Shown: piece after piece, positions 23,500-34,105 of the stretch
Numbering within the stretch: position 1 is the first letter of the stretch
Layout of the letters: each line of letters opens with the position of its first letter
NCBI GenBank assembly: GCA_007922225.1
Contig: ML679941.1
Span: 61,227,079-61,291,078, forward strand
Source: Emydura subglobosa
Lineage: Eukaryota > Chordata > Testudines > Chelidae
DNA: 64,000 bases
Direction of reading: 5' to 3'
Translations under genes and position numbers: made by a program
Notes under the pieces: model-generated
What the model saw: the letters and a program-made list of their open reading frames with translations, nothing else
Databases searched by the model: none
Told to the model about the DNA's origin: nothing

Positions 23500-24048
23500 G
23501 AAAGGCTGAAGCGTGAGATCAAACGAGGAAGTAGCCGGAGGCCGGGCAGGCAAAGGGGGGGGCAGCCCCAAGAAGGTGGTGGGGATGCTGGGGAGACGAG
23601 GAGGGGCGCGAGGACTCGGAGGGGAGAGCGCGCGTGAGCAGGAGGCTGGGGGTGGGCGGGGCAGCAGCGCCCTTGTGGGCTCTACCGATGGCAGAGGACG
23701 GTTGAGCTGCGCGCGTGCGGTCAGCAGTTTAGCGGGAAAGTCACGGGGTTTCCTAGCCTGAGGCCGGAGCAGGGCGAGTGGCCGGAGCCGAGCGGGGCAG
23801 TGCAGGCAGGAACTGGTCGGCCCGCGTGTCGCCAGCGCGCAGACCTAGGCCTGCCTTCGCTCGGTATCCCGTCTGGCCGCTGCCGCTGCGCCCGGCCGGG
23901 GGCTGAGAAAGTACCCCCCCGGGACCCCTCCTTCGCCTTAGGTCTTACCTGGGCGCCCGTGAGGCCGCGTTTCAGCAAGTGTCTGTGCCAGCGCAGGGCC
24001 GTGGGCCCTTGCAAAGCCCCAGTGGAGGCTTGGTTCAAGGTATGCAAT
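23500..24048 (+). other. Possible first exon of a divergent non-coding transcript
   Basis: GC-rich DNA lies upstream of PPP1R12A on the plus strand and runs to a good donor-like site, TTCAAG|GTATGC (GT at about 24039), just where the island ends. Divergent transcripts are common at CpG-island promoters with this motif set. No conserved protein is recognised in it. This is inference only; start and product are unknown. Confidence 0.25.
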
Positions 24049-24439
24049 TTTTTGCCTCAGTTCCCCCTCTGAACAAAGTGGGGATCATACACCTATCCTA
24101 TGGGAGGTTAATTAATGACTCTGGCTATAGCACAGAGCACAGCCTATGCGGTATTTATATCAACCTTGCTTTGGTTTCTTCCCTTCCACCCCGTAGATGG
24201 ACTTTTCTTCAGCTCAAATTATAGCTCCCTGGGGGGAAAAATGAGTTTAAATTTACTGGCGAAGGTTTTGAATTTATACTAATAAGAATCAAATTATATT
24301 TGGAGACATTCACAAAGTTTCAAACACTTCAAATGCTGCAAACACTTCAAATGCTTCAAATGCTAACCCTTTCCTCCTTAGTAGAGTTCCTTTTTTCTTT
24401 ACAGCAACCTTCATACAACCTGATCAGGTGTCCCTTTTC
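24049..24439. other. Intergenic DNA with a short tandem array
   Basis: At 24318-24363 an AAACACTTCAAATGC-like unit repeats about three times (CAAACACTTCAAATGCTGCAA, AACACTTCAAATGCTTCAA). No gene is supported. Confidence 0.6.
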
Positions 24440-25616
24440 TGGTGATTGATGCTGGGGAAAGCGGTGGACATGATGTAGCTTGACTTTAGCAAAGCTTTTG
24501 ATATGGTCTCTCACAGTATTCTTGCCAGCAAATGAAAGACATATAGATTGGATGAATGGACTATAAGATGGATAGATGGTTGACTAGCTCAACAGGTAGT
24601 GATCAATAACTCCAAGTCTAGTTGGTAGCCAGTATCAAACAGAGTGCCCCAGGAGTCAGTCCTGGGTCCAGTTTTGTTCAATGGCTTCATTAATGAGCTG
24701 CAGGATGAGATGGATTGCACCCTCAGCAAGTTTGAAGATGACACTAAGCTGTGGGGAGTTGTAGATACACTGGAGGGTAGGGATAAGATACAGAATGAGC
24801 CAGACAAATTGGAGGATTGGGCCAAAAGAAATCTGATGAGGTTCAACAAGGACAAGTGCACAGTCCTGCACTTAGGACGGAAGAATCCCATGCACTGCTA
24901 CAGCCTGGGGACTGATTGGCTAGACAGCAGTTCTGCAGAAAAGGGCCTGGGGGTTACAGTGGACAAGAAGCTGGATGTGATTCAACAATGTGCCCTTATT
25001 GCCAAGAAGGCTAATGGCATATTGGGTTGCATTAGAAGAGCATTGCTAGCAGATTGATAGGAGTGATTATTCCCCTCTGTTCGGCACTGGTAAGGCCACA
25101 TTTGAAGTATCGTGTCCAGTTTTGGGCCCTCACTACTGGAAGGATGTGGACAAATTGGAGAGAGTCCAGTGAAGGGCAACAAAAATGATTATGGGGGATG
25201 GGACATATGATTTATGAGGAGAGGCTGAGGGAACTGGGCTTATTTAGTCCGCAGATGAGAAGAGTGAGGGGGGATTTTAATAGTAGCCTTTAACTACCTG
25301 AAGGGGGCTTTCAGGCAGGATGGAGCTAGGCTGTTCTCAGTGGTGGCAGATGACGGAACTAGGAGCAATGGTCTCAAGTTGCAGTGGGGGTTATCTAGGT
25401 TGGATATTAGGAAAAACTTTTGCACTAGGAAGGTGGTGAAGTACTGGAATGGGTTATCTAGGGAGATGATGGAATCTCCATCCTTAGAGGTTTTTAAGGC
25501 CCAGCTTGACAAAGCCCTGGCTGAGATGATTTAGTTGGGGTTGGTTGTGCTTTGAGCAGGGAGTTGGACTAGATGACCTCCTGGGGTCCCTTCCAACCCT
25601 AATCTATGATTCTATG
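24440..25616 (+). mobile_element. CR1 LINE, 5'-truncated, with intact 3' end
   Basis: Reverse transcriptase remnants in order: LDFSKAFDM (motif A region, about 24479-24505), PQESVLGPVLFNGFINEL (24647-24700), KFEDDTKLWG (about 24729-24758) in place of the usual FADD motif, then the thumb and C-terminal part to LDKALAEMI and stop near 25532. The 3' untranslated end reads GGAGTTGGACTAGATGACC and TCCAACCCTAATCTATG, then ATTCTATG (25609-25616), the CR1 terminal octamer. Frames are broken near 24500-24640 and 25060-25340, so it is inactive. CR1 is the main LINE of birds, turtles and crocodilians. Confidence 0.95.
24644..25057 (+). pseudogene. CR1 ORF2 reverse transcriptase fragment (palm/thumb)
   Basis: This is the longest surviving open stretch of the CR1 ORF2, 137 codons. 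It starts at PQESVLGPVLFN and passes the catalytic FEDD (normally FADD) and the RNLMRFNKDKC, VLHLGRKN and GLGVTVDKKLDV blocks to LGCIRRALLAD. It lacks the endonuclease domain and motif A (a broken motif A lies upstream). The alanine-to-glutamate change beside the catalytic aspartates and the surrounding frameshifts argue for a dead copy. Confidence 0.9.
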
Positions 25617-26035
25617 CATGCCAGCAACATTTGACAAGAAGCAGTTACATTAAGGTTACCCACCTGTAAGGATAAGTTTCTCAGTGTATTTTTGGGCCAA
25701 ATTTCTATATGCAGATACCTACGCTGTATTCACCAAAGTTGATTACACAGCCACGGTGCCTACCGAGCCTTTATGCAAAATTTGCCAGCACAATGTGTGT
25801 GTGAACATACATCATTTAGGCAACTCCATGAAGACATCTCTTCAGATGTCAGCGGTGAGGCATGAACAACATTTGCAGATATAACTTAAGCATCCCCATT
25901 GACCACATGCAAAAGTGTCCATACGCACATTTTAGGCACCTGCAATTAAAAGTGTGACTGTGGATAATTTATATAGTACCTTTAATCCCCAAAGCATTTC
26001 AGAATCAGTCTCTGTAGTAGTTTTTAGTGACATGA
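25617..26035. other. Intergenic DNA, nothing recognised
   Basis: No supported gene. It lies between the CR1 3' end and a candidate LTR. Confidence 0.4.
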
Positions 26036-26759
26036 TGTGAGGGAATCCCACAGGGATTGTGCCCTTGAACCACTTGGGACACAGCAAGTCAGGACTCTAG
26101 TGCTTTGGAGTCTGCCTCTTGGGTCTCCACACACCAGTGCCGCAGCCTTCTGACTCTGGCCCCACAGTGTTCAGCACTCCTGCTCCACCTGGAACACCCC
26201 CTGCAAGACCCCCCCCCCCCCCTTTGGATGGGTCCTGGGGAGTTTCTCCATGTCCAAAGGACCAGGCACCCCACCTTGCAGTTGGAAGCGATTCACACCC
26301 AGCATGAAGGTCAGAAGGGTTTATATGTTCTCAGGATTACAGCGTAGAAGGACTTTGCTAGCAGGTTAACTAGGAGTTACAGCAACAACCACCTGGAAAG
26401 CCCCATTCTTGGGGTTCCTTTTCCACAGGCCCCTGATGGGGAACTGCCCACTTTCCCCCCAGCCATTCCCAGACCCGTCCCCTAGCCCCTCCCAGTCCTT
26501 TGTCTCCTTCCCAGGCAAGGTGACCACTCCCCCTGGTCCTCAGCTGCCACAACCTGTTTCAACTGATTGACTCAGGAGGACAAAGGGATCTGACTGGCAA
26601 ATGTGGTTGGGGAAGGCCCTTACGTGCTCCGGTGGCCTTTGGAATGATTACACACCCAGATCCCATCACAAAAAAACATAAGTAACTTATGGGGGGAAAC
26701 TGAGACACACATACTGCACTTAGAGGAAACCCCCCCAAAAATACCTCCACTTCATCACA
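26036..26759 (-). mobile_element. Candidate solo LTR (TGTGA … TCACA)
   Basis: A 724-bp GC-richer block starts TGTGAGGGAATCCC and ends CACTTCATCACA, with 5-bp inverted ends TGTGA/TCACA. On the minus strand a TATA-like ACATATAAACCC lies near 26313-26325. A pure C-run of 13-14 lies at 26209-26222. Flanking bases (CATGA / CGAGT) do not form a clean duplication. The call is by composition and ends only. Confidence 0.45.
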
Positions 26760-28750
26760 CGAGTAATCCTATTTTCTCTGTCACAGTCCTGCTTGAGTTT
26801 CTGTGTGTGGACTCTCACCAGCCTATTGTGTTTGAATCCACATGCTTGATCTGTGTGCTTCTAAACTCTGCTGGGTATGGGCAGGCTCCAACCTCTCTCT
26901 GGCCCTAGCCTCTTGGGCACAGATTCTCTGCCTTGTGCCACTTTATGGACTAGGATCCCATGGTCCAGTTGCCCTAAGCCCCAAAACCAATGCAGAACCT
27001 CCTCCCCCCCAATATCATCAGTAGTTTAAGAACACCCTCCCCAAAGCTCCATCCTCAAGGATACTCTGATTTATAGTTTAACCTTTCAGGGATATGTGAT
27101 AGTTGAAGCAACTAAACAGACTTTGTAGAGGAATTCCTAAACCACTTCACTCAGACAAATCACAAGAGATACAAAGATCTAGGCAAAGATGAATGCAGTT
27201 CTCTTCATCAGAGTCCTCACCACTCAGTGCTTTTAGGGCCACAGTCCCCTCTCCTGGACCCCATTCGTCCAGCTCAATTTTATCTTCCTGATCATGGAAT
27301 CTCTTGACTCCTGCAGCAAGTCCCATTAGCTTGTTCAGGTCTGGTTCTCAAAAGGTTCCCAAGCTCAGAGTACGTCCCTTTGAATTAGCTTTTACAAACA
27401 GACTCTGGGAGATTCAGGAAACACAAGCACCTTGTTTCTTTGCTTCCGCTGTGGATTTTTCAGCACAAGGCATATGCACAAATTAAGGCTCACTTTAGTC
27501 CTATTTTGAGGATTATGTTCACCCTTTGAAAAAGAGGGTGAATTTTATCCTGACAGATTCCATCTCTGTTGTGTAAATCAACAAGGTCACAGGATAACGG
27601 AAAAGCATAAAAATATATATAAATCACTAAGGTTATCAAGCATGACAAGTGATTATAGGTGCCTCAGTTTTTTAGTGTTCAATTTAGGACATCTTAAAGG
27701 GACCTGTTTTTTGGAGGATGGAGGATAAGCACTTTCTGAAAATCAGGCCAGCTTGAGGTGCTGTTGAGCACCCAAAATCATTAGTTATTCTTGAAAATCT
27801 GTGTGCATCTATATGCATAGCACTAGTAGGGAGAGGCCAAATAGACAACTCATATAGTTGATATACAGACTGGATGAAGAGTATAATTGTGTGTGAGCAC
27901 ACAACAATACTAAAGAGACCAAAAAATAATAAAGTAGGTGACATCAGTATCATGAATATGAGATAATTGAAAGGGAATTGAGAGTTAATACAAAACATTT
28001 AGTGACAGTAAACTTGTAGCAAGACATCTCACCAACCCAGAATCTTAAAAATATGGAAATAAGGGGAAGTTTCCAGCACTCATTGCCACCTTCACACCTC
28101 CCACACTATCAACAAAATCTTCAATAGATATTTAAAAGCAGTACATACCCCTATTTGTACTCTCTCATGCAGAGTCTTAATAGTAACTTTATAATCTGTT
28201 ATATTAACAAATTGGCACTTTGGACTGTCACACAGTCCATTAATTTGGAAAGTTATTCTGCCTAATGTGGTAAAGACCATGTGTGAGAACAAGAGTTGGA
28301 TAATCTAAATGAAAACCAATTACTTGTGTGAACAGTTAACATTTAATAATTGTTAAGGAAAAGAAAAAGGGAAATTTGGCAGGAAAACTTGTGATTGGCA
28401 GAAGAATGCTTCTAAATCAAACTATTTTAAGAGGACAGCTAAATAGAAAACAATTAGATGGAAGTAGCTGCCTCTCAGTGGCTCTGATATGTGCAAATAT
28501 GGACATGAATATCTTTACACATGCGTTATGTCATTGAACTCAATAGGACTATTGATGTATGAAGTTATTCATGTAAGCATTTGTGTGATTGGTGCCTATG
28601 CTTGTATAATATGCATTTAGCTTGTGCAATGACAGGCATCAATTTATTTATTTTGTACCTTATCACAGGGAAGGTCACAACAATGATTTATCAATGTGTT
28701 TGGTTTTGTTTAAAAAGTTGCCATTTTAGAGCATTGTTCAAAGATTAATT
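26760..28750. other. Intergenic DNA, possibly LTR-retroelement debris to about 27560
   Basis: 26760-27560 is C/T-rich with motifs such as CTTCATCAGAGTCCTCACCACTC and CATTCGTCCAGCTCAATTTT, seen as retroviral LTR-like debris, but no ends are definable. 27560-28750 is AT-rich with a weak palindromic-MITE trace at 28503-28595. No coding support. Confidence 0.35.
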
Positions 28751-28754
28751 AATG

Positions 28755-29240
28755 CAGGTGTCAAGGCCAAGTCATGGGCAGCCAAAACTAGTGATCAGAG
28801 CCAGAATCCAAAGTCACAACACAGGAGTTGAGAGTCACCTAGGGCAGGCCACTGGAAGATCAGAAGCAGGAAACAAACTTGAGATCAGAACCACAAGTTA
28901 GTAACTGGAATCAGGCTGGGTCAGGATACCAGAGGGTCAGAGACAAGAGATAAAGTGGAGATCAGAACCACAGATACCAGGAATCAGGCTGTGGGAGCAA
29001 AATTCATAAGGCACACAGTCTGAAGCAAAATGGATCCCAGAGTTGTTCAGACAGCTTCTTGGTCCTGCTAGTGGCTTAAGAATGGGTAGCGGGCAAATCG
29101 TCTGTTCTGGGATTCCACCAATAGGATATCAGGGGTGGAGCCTCAAACTGGTGTTTCATGGGTCCGGGTAAGCAGGCTGGTATGTGGAGCGTGAGAGCGT
29201 GGCAGCTCTTGCAAACCTGTGTTCAAGGCCTGTTGGTTAT
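28755..29240. mobile_element. LTR-like remnant with internal repeats
   Basis: GAGATCAGAACCACAAGTTAG and GAGATCAGAACCACAGATACC (28881 and 28955) are followed by similar GGAATCAGGCTG blocks, giving a tandem of about 74 bp. The 3' part (GGGATTCCACCAATAGGATA…) resembles a promoter-bearing LTR. Family unknown; ends not definable. Confidence 0.4.
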
Positions 29241-29331
29241 GACAACAGGCTTTCATGAGACTTTTGTACCAGCCAAAATATTCAAACTGTATGCCTTTTG
29301 GGCTGCAGAAACGTTTTTTCCCCAAGCTTCT

Positions 29332-29400
29332 CAGGGCAGAGATTGTTTTTATTTGCATTTTGAACACCACATTGTTGGTCCCTAGCAAATAATATAATCA
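29332..29400 (+). repeat. SINE/LINE tail fragment (MIR/L2-like)
   Basis: CAGGGCAGAGATTG, TTTGAACACCACATTG and GGTCCCTAGCAAATAATATAAT resemble the 3' part of the SINE at 5431. Confidence 0.5.
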
Positions 29401-29525
29401 GTAGATAGCTCCATGGGTGACTAGAAGCTTCAACATAGTACTCTGTGTCTACTACAGAAAACTAATATATCAAAGATAATTCCACCAACTTCAACTCAGG
29501 GGAAAATGAGCATTTTAAGAGAGTA

Positions 29526-29930
29526 TGACAGGGCAGGATCCACTTCCTGACTCTTCAAGCAACAAACTGCTTGAAACACCTTGCGGTTTATTTAACCATG
29601 GCTTCACCACCACTTATACAAACACATGCAGCTCTATATTTACAATATCATACAATCCTTCGCTCACTCAGCCAAGGAGTGGGGAGACAGAAGGCATGTT
29701 TCCCCAAGAGTCTGGCTCTGGAAATCTTTCTCTTCCCTCTGAGCAGCTCCTCACTGTGTCTTTTCTATCTCTTGGGTAATGGGCTAGTTAGCCTGTTGGG
29801 CTCTCCTCAGCCCATCCCAATCCACTAATTAGGCACAGCTCTTTCGAATTAGGGCTACTCCAAAGCAACTACTTGTAGTTGCAGTGAGGAGAGTGCTGCA
29901 TTCCTAGGTGTTTCCCAGCACTCTGTCACA
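29526..29930 (-). mobile_element. Candidate solo LTR (TGACAG … CTGTCA)
   Basis: A block of about 405 bp has perfect 6-bp inverted ends TGACAG (29526-29531) and CTGTCA (29923-29928), followed by CA. On the minus strand an AAATAAA signal falls near the 3' side (plus TTTATTT at 29586-29592), which fits the R/U5 part of an LTR read on the minus strand. It also contains GAGTGCTGCATTCCTAGGTG near its minus-strand start. No clean target duplication (GAGTA / CAGAG). Open frames inside are not coding. Confidence 0.6.
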
Positions 29931-30335
29931 GAGATATTACATAAATCTACTCAGTCTATATATCCTCATGTAATGTTCTCCACTAAATTTTCAGATTAAC
30001 TATACCCAGTTTTCTGCCAGAGATCATAGATATTAAAAGGAAAGTTGGGAAAAGAAGGAATGAAAAGTCTCTGTTTCCCAGGAAAAGGATATGCTGAAGT
30101 GGATATCGGGAATATGAGGCATCCATCGCGTGCCAATTTTTTTGTTTTGTTTTACAATCTCATTTCCCTGGGGTTTTTTTTAAATGTCTCCTGCTCCCAT
30201 TGTTGTATGGGGTAAAAAGCCCATAAACAATGGATACTAACTAATAAACTCCTTACACAGGGAAATGGACTATACCCAAAGAGCTGTTTATGATATAAGG
30301 TTTATTTACTGAAAAAAATTGAGACTTTTTTCCTA
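29931..30335. other. Intergenic DNA, nothing recognised
   Basis: AT-rich, without features. Confidence 0.35.
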
Positions 30336-30337
30336 TA

Positions 30338-30661
30338 CAGTAGATCCTCAGAGTTACAAACACCAGAGTTATGTACTGACCAGTCAACCACATACCTCAT
30401 TTGGAACCAGAATTAGGCAGCTGTAGAGAAAAAAGCAAAAAGCAAATACAGTACAGTACTGTGTTAAACATAAACTACGAAAAAAATAAAGGAAAAGCAG
30501 CATATATCTTCTACATAGTAGTGTTTCAAAGCTGTATTAAGTTAATGTTCAGTTGTAAACTTTTGAAAGAACAACCATAACATTTTGTTCAGAGTTACAA
30601 ACATTTCAGTGTTATGAACAACCTCCATTCCCAAGGTGCTTGTAACTCTGAGGTTCTACTG
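30338..30661. mobile_element. Tc1/mariner MITE, 324 bp, with TA duplication
   Basis: Ends CAGTAGATCCTCAGAGTTAC and (inverted) CAGTAGAACCTCAGAGTTAC match over 27 bp with two mismatches. The element is flanked by TA on both sides (30336-30337, 30662-30663), the mariner signature. A second inward copy of the subterminal motif (CAGAGTTACAAACATTTC) lies at 30590-30608. It is non-coding. Confidence 0.93.
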
Positions 30662-30663
30662 TA

Positions 30664-32471
30664 ATCTCTTTAAGTTGTTAAGTATTCTTAGGGGTTCCTT
30701 CTAACAACCTGGGTACAAACTTTTCAGACAGAACTGTGATATTTAAGTTGACGTTTGCCCCTTAGAAATATTGGGGATTCTTCCACAATAAGTCATATTG
30801 CTTGAGGGGGTTACTTTTTAATTCTACATAATCCTTACTCATCAAAACCAATTCATACAATATCAGAGGCACATTTATAAATTATCCAGCTCTGACTCAG
30901 ACAAGCAACGGCATATCCCCTCAATTTAATTTGTGAGCTGTACACAAGTTGCCATTTTTTATATTCCTGGATGGGAATGCAAACTAATATTTAAAATTGA
31001 TTCACATACAGGTTTTCTGGCATGCCTTTATTCATGCTCATCTGTTAAAATAGCATTTAGCAAACTCACAGTTCCAGCTAAAAACAGTTGTTCTGATGAA
31101 CAAAATGTGACATCACATTTTTTATTGGTAGTGTTCTTGTCTTGGTCCCAAGAAATATAAAGCTATATACCTCATTATAAAATGGACATTACGTACCCAT
31201 TCTTGTTCTCTTTGAAGTCAGTGAAAGTTCTGCAATGATTTCAATAAGAGCAAAACAGAACCATATATCGCTGGTAACGTGCCAATATTTCTATTCAATT
31301 TCTCTGCAGTCCTGGAAATTCTGCATGTGGATGATATGTATGGGCATCTTGTTAGCCAGTGTTTTAGTATTCAGCTTGCTTGATGGCTGTCCCTTTTTGG
31401 ATGGAGTGTTATTAGCAACTCTTATGGATTATCTTTGCCATTTGATGTCTTCCAAATATACTGGAATCTGAGGTCTTACAGTTGTTTTAACCCTTTTCTG
31501 TTCAGAATTTCTTCAGTGTGCTTGTGTGTTCCTTTTCTCTTCCTTCTGTATCTTGAATCAACAAATGCACTAGTGAACTAACAAAAAATTTAGATGCTGA
31601 GGATGAGGAAAAGGGGGAGGGGAGAGTGAAAATGTTCTCTGGTAATTTAGTGTGCAAGATGTGAGCTGCATTCTGTACATATTGCAGCTGAGACAAACAT
31701 TTCCCTGGCTGCAAGAGGACACCTTGGACAAAGAGAAATGAAAGCCAGATCCTGTTCCAGCAATTCTATTCATAAGGTGAATGTGAGAATAATAAAGGAT
31801 AACTGATAGATTCCATATTTAAATATCTACCATACCCCACCCCCACTATGCATATATATTTGTTTTAATATGTCTCTTACAACATAAAAATTCATCTTTC
31901 AAATCAAGGGTGTAACTGTGTTAAAATCTCAACCTGAGCAACTGGCTTTGTTTAGGCCCTCCGTGCTATCTACTCAGTCTGTTTACATGAGTCAGCTGAA
32001 CATATAGCTACTCACTTATAACATGTGCACACCTTACCCATGTACCAACTAAAATAACAAAAACAAAAATAATGTTTCCCCTTTGGCCTGAGCAGTCAAC
32101 TGCACTTGAGACCCCTTTTAATCTGTCTCTAGTGCACATAGAGTTATCTCTGAAATTTTTCTTCATTTCGTGTTTGCTGTCCCCTAGCAACCTCCTTTGA
32201 TGTAACCCCATGCAGACAGGCAGAGTAATATCTAACAGGTAAACTGAGGTGCATACAATATTTATACAAAATAATACAGATAACTCCCTCATTCTCCGCA
32301 GTCATCATCGAAACAAATTTAAATCCACATAGTAACACATATTCAGTGCAGGGAGTACAGTGGCAGCATGACAAAGCCCACAAAAGCCCTAGCACTAGTG
32401 CTATACAAGTCCTACAAGGTGGTTAATTAAAAATATATTATTTTAAATTATATTCTTTTAATTGTTTAATT
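30664..32471. other. Intergenic DNA, nothing recognised
   Basis: AT-rich with only short open frames. A weak palindromic-MITE trace (GAAGTCAGTGAAAGTTCTGC … TTTCAATAAGAGCAAAACAG) occurs at 31212-31255. Confidence 0.4.
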
Positions 32472-32590
32472 GGGACTATGGCCTATTGAGTAGAGCAGAT
32501 GACTAGAGAGTAGGAGGCTTAGGTACTATTTCTGACTCTTCTGGTGAATCTTTGTAACCTTGGATAAATCATTTAAAACTCTTAAATCTG
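32472..32590 (+). repeat. MIR-like SINE fragment
   Basis: GGGACTATGGCCTATTGAGTAG (box A-like region), GGAGGCTTAGGTACTATTTC (box B-like), GACTCTTCTGGTGAATC, then TTTGTAACCTTGGATAAATCATTTAA. This is the MIR order of head and core; no tail is seen. Confidence 0.65.
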
Positions 32591-32779
32591 CACTGCTGAT
32601 CTCAACTCAGATACCAACATCAAGACCTGAGTTTGGAACTTTGATCTTAGTGTTTAATATCTTTAAATTTCTACTCTCAGCTTGAAAGTTGGAATTTTAA
32701 AGGAGTGTGGAGATGAACAGTCATTTTACTTTTCATTTTAGACAATGCATAACTCCAGTACCAGAAAGCAAATGATTCT

Positions 32780-32898
32780 GCCAAATTATTGCTCTTAATC
32801 CTGTTGGATAGTACCTTACTCTTGAGTAATCTAATTGATTTAAATGGGACTATATGTGGAGAAAAGTACTACTCATCATCAAAGTAGCAGAATCTGGC
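32780..32898. mobile_element. Palindromic MITE (GCCAGATTCTG family), 119 bp
   Basis: Ends GCCAAATTATTGCT and AGCAGAATCTGGC are inverted. The centre has TTGATTTAAATGGGACTA, the 'AATGGGACT' core seen in sister copies at 36979, 38391 and 44742. Confidence 0.65.
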
Positions 32899-33375
32899 TC
32901 CTGTTTTGTGACTATGGTGGTTTCATTCTTCTGCTGTTTCTTTTAAAAATCCAGAAAATTTACAACAGTGTAAAACAGTCAACTTTACATTAAATAAATT
33001 TCAAACCCATCCTGCTCTTGTTGACAATAACCAGAGTTCTGCCACTGACTTCAGTTTGATTAGGATTAGTCTCATAAATGCACAAATACAAAGATGACTA
33101 TAAATTGACAATTAAATAAAATGTGTTGCCACTTTTTCTAAAGTGTCTTCAACTGAGAATGATGGAGATTTTCTTGAAAGTGAAGACGTTTCTGTAAGGA
33201 AACCATTTGTCAGCATGCTGTTCAACAAGAAAGGAAATCTGATCTGCATAGAGACATTTAAGTTGCTTGATTGCCATGGTCTATTTGGATACATACATTT
33301 TATGTGCATTTATCTCTGTAAGCATTCCTCAGGCAGGAGGGAGGGGCAGGAGTAGTGGCTCTTCTGCACAGTCAG
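32899..33375. other. Intergenic DNA with an exon-like open stretch
   Basis: At 33144-33312 on the plus strand, codons read SSTENDGDFLESEDVSVRK then KPFVSMLFNKKGNLICIETF. AG precedes at 33142-33143 and a GTAAGG donor-like site follows at about 33193-33198. The composition looks coding-like, but no family is recognised. See findings. Confidence 0.25.
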
Positions 33376-33812
33376 TCTCTGAGGGAGGCCACACCTCCCA
33401 GCCGCTATATCCTGTGGGTAGGCTTGAGCTAATGGGAAAATTAGCAGTTTTGGCCAGGTATCTCCTCCAGCATGCAGGGGTCCTAGATCTCTGGCAGCTC
33501 CTCCAGGTCACAGAGCCTGGGTACTTCATCAGGTACACCAGGCTTAGGCTGCTCCAGCAGATCCTGCCCAGACGGTGGGCAGCTCTGGCAGCTTCTCTCT
33601 GAGGTAGCAGTCAGGCTCCAGTCCTAGCACCCAAGGAGAGATGTCTTTCTCCCAACTGAGTTTGGAGGCCCGCCCTTTATACTTCCCCTTCCTGTCCCGC
33701 CCCTCTGCTTCCAGTCAGGTGGGGGTGGACTTCCGGGTTCTGCCTCCCAGAGGGAGGTTGGCCCTTCCTCCCTGTCTATCTCTGAGGGAGGCCACACCTC
33801 CCAGCCGCTACA
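33376..33812 (-). mobile_element. GC-rich LTR-like block bounded by a 32-bp direct repeat
   Basis: An identical 32-bp sequence, beginning TCTCTGAGGGAGGCCACACC and ending CAGCCGCTA, occurs at 33376-33407 and 33779-33810, spaced 403 bp. On the minus strand the outer copy begins TGTAGCGGCTGGG, as an LTR would, and a TATAAA box (plus TTTATA, 33676-33681) sits about 130 bp inside. This suggests an LTR followed by the start of a second unit, or a tandem duplication. Family unknown. Confidence 0.5.
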
Positions 33813-34105
33813 ATCTCCTCTGTAATACAAGTAAATTAATCTACCAACTATAAAAAGTAGCCAGATCTTTCTTACGTATTTCAATTCTTAGATCTTTCTT
33901 GTTGATGTATTTAAAGTGCTATAGTAATTTTGTGCTTTCTTCTAATTTAAGGGCAAAATTGTGGCTTGCCCAACATGCCTGTGCAGTAAAGCAAGGGGAC
34001 ATAACATGCTGTTATTACCCTATGTGGTTTATGTGCACAAGCATAGAGCAGCTTCTGTGTGGTTACTACTTCCCATCCCACTCACGTGGGTGGGCAGGGT
34101 TGGGA
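33813..34105. other. Intergenic DNA, nothing recognised
   Basis: No gene seen. It may include the end of the Harbinger relic to its right. Confidence 0.3.

Larger units (their letters stand above)
22520..24020. promoter_or_regulatory. CpG island promoter of PPP1R12A, possibly bidirectional
   Basis: GC content and CpG density rise sharply compared with the AT-rich flanks. The region covers the start of intron 1, exon 1, the 5' leader and about 500 bp upstream. No convincing TATA box lies near the expected start site, as is usual for housekeeping CpG-island promoters. Long open frames on both strands inside the island are composition artefacts. The transcription start site is not visible from sequence; the leader probably begins between about 23300 and 23500. 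Confidence 0.85.
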
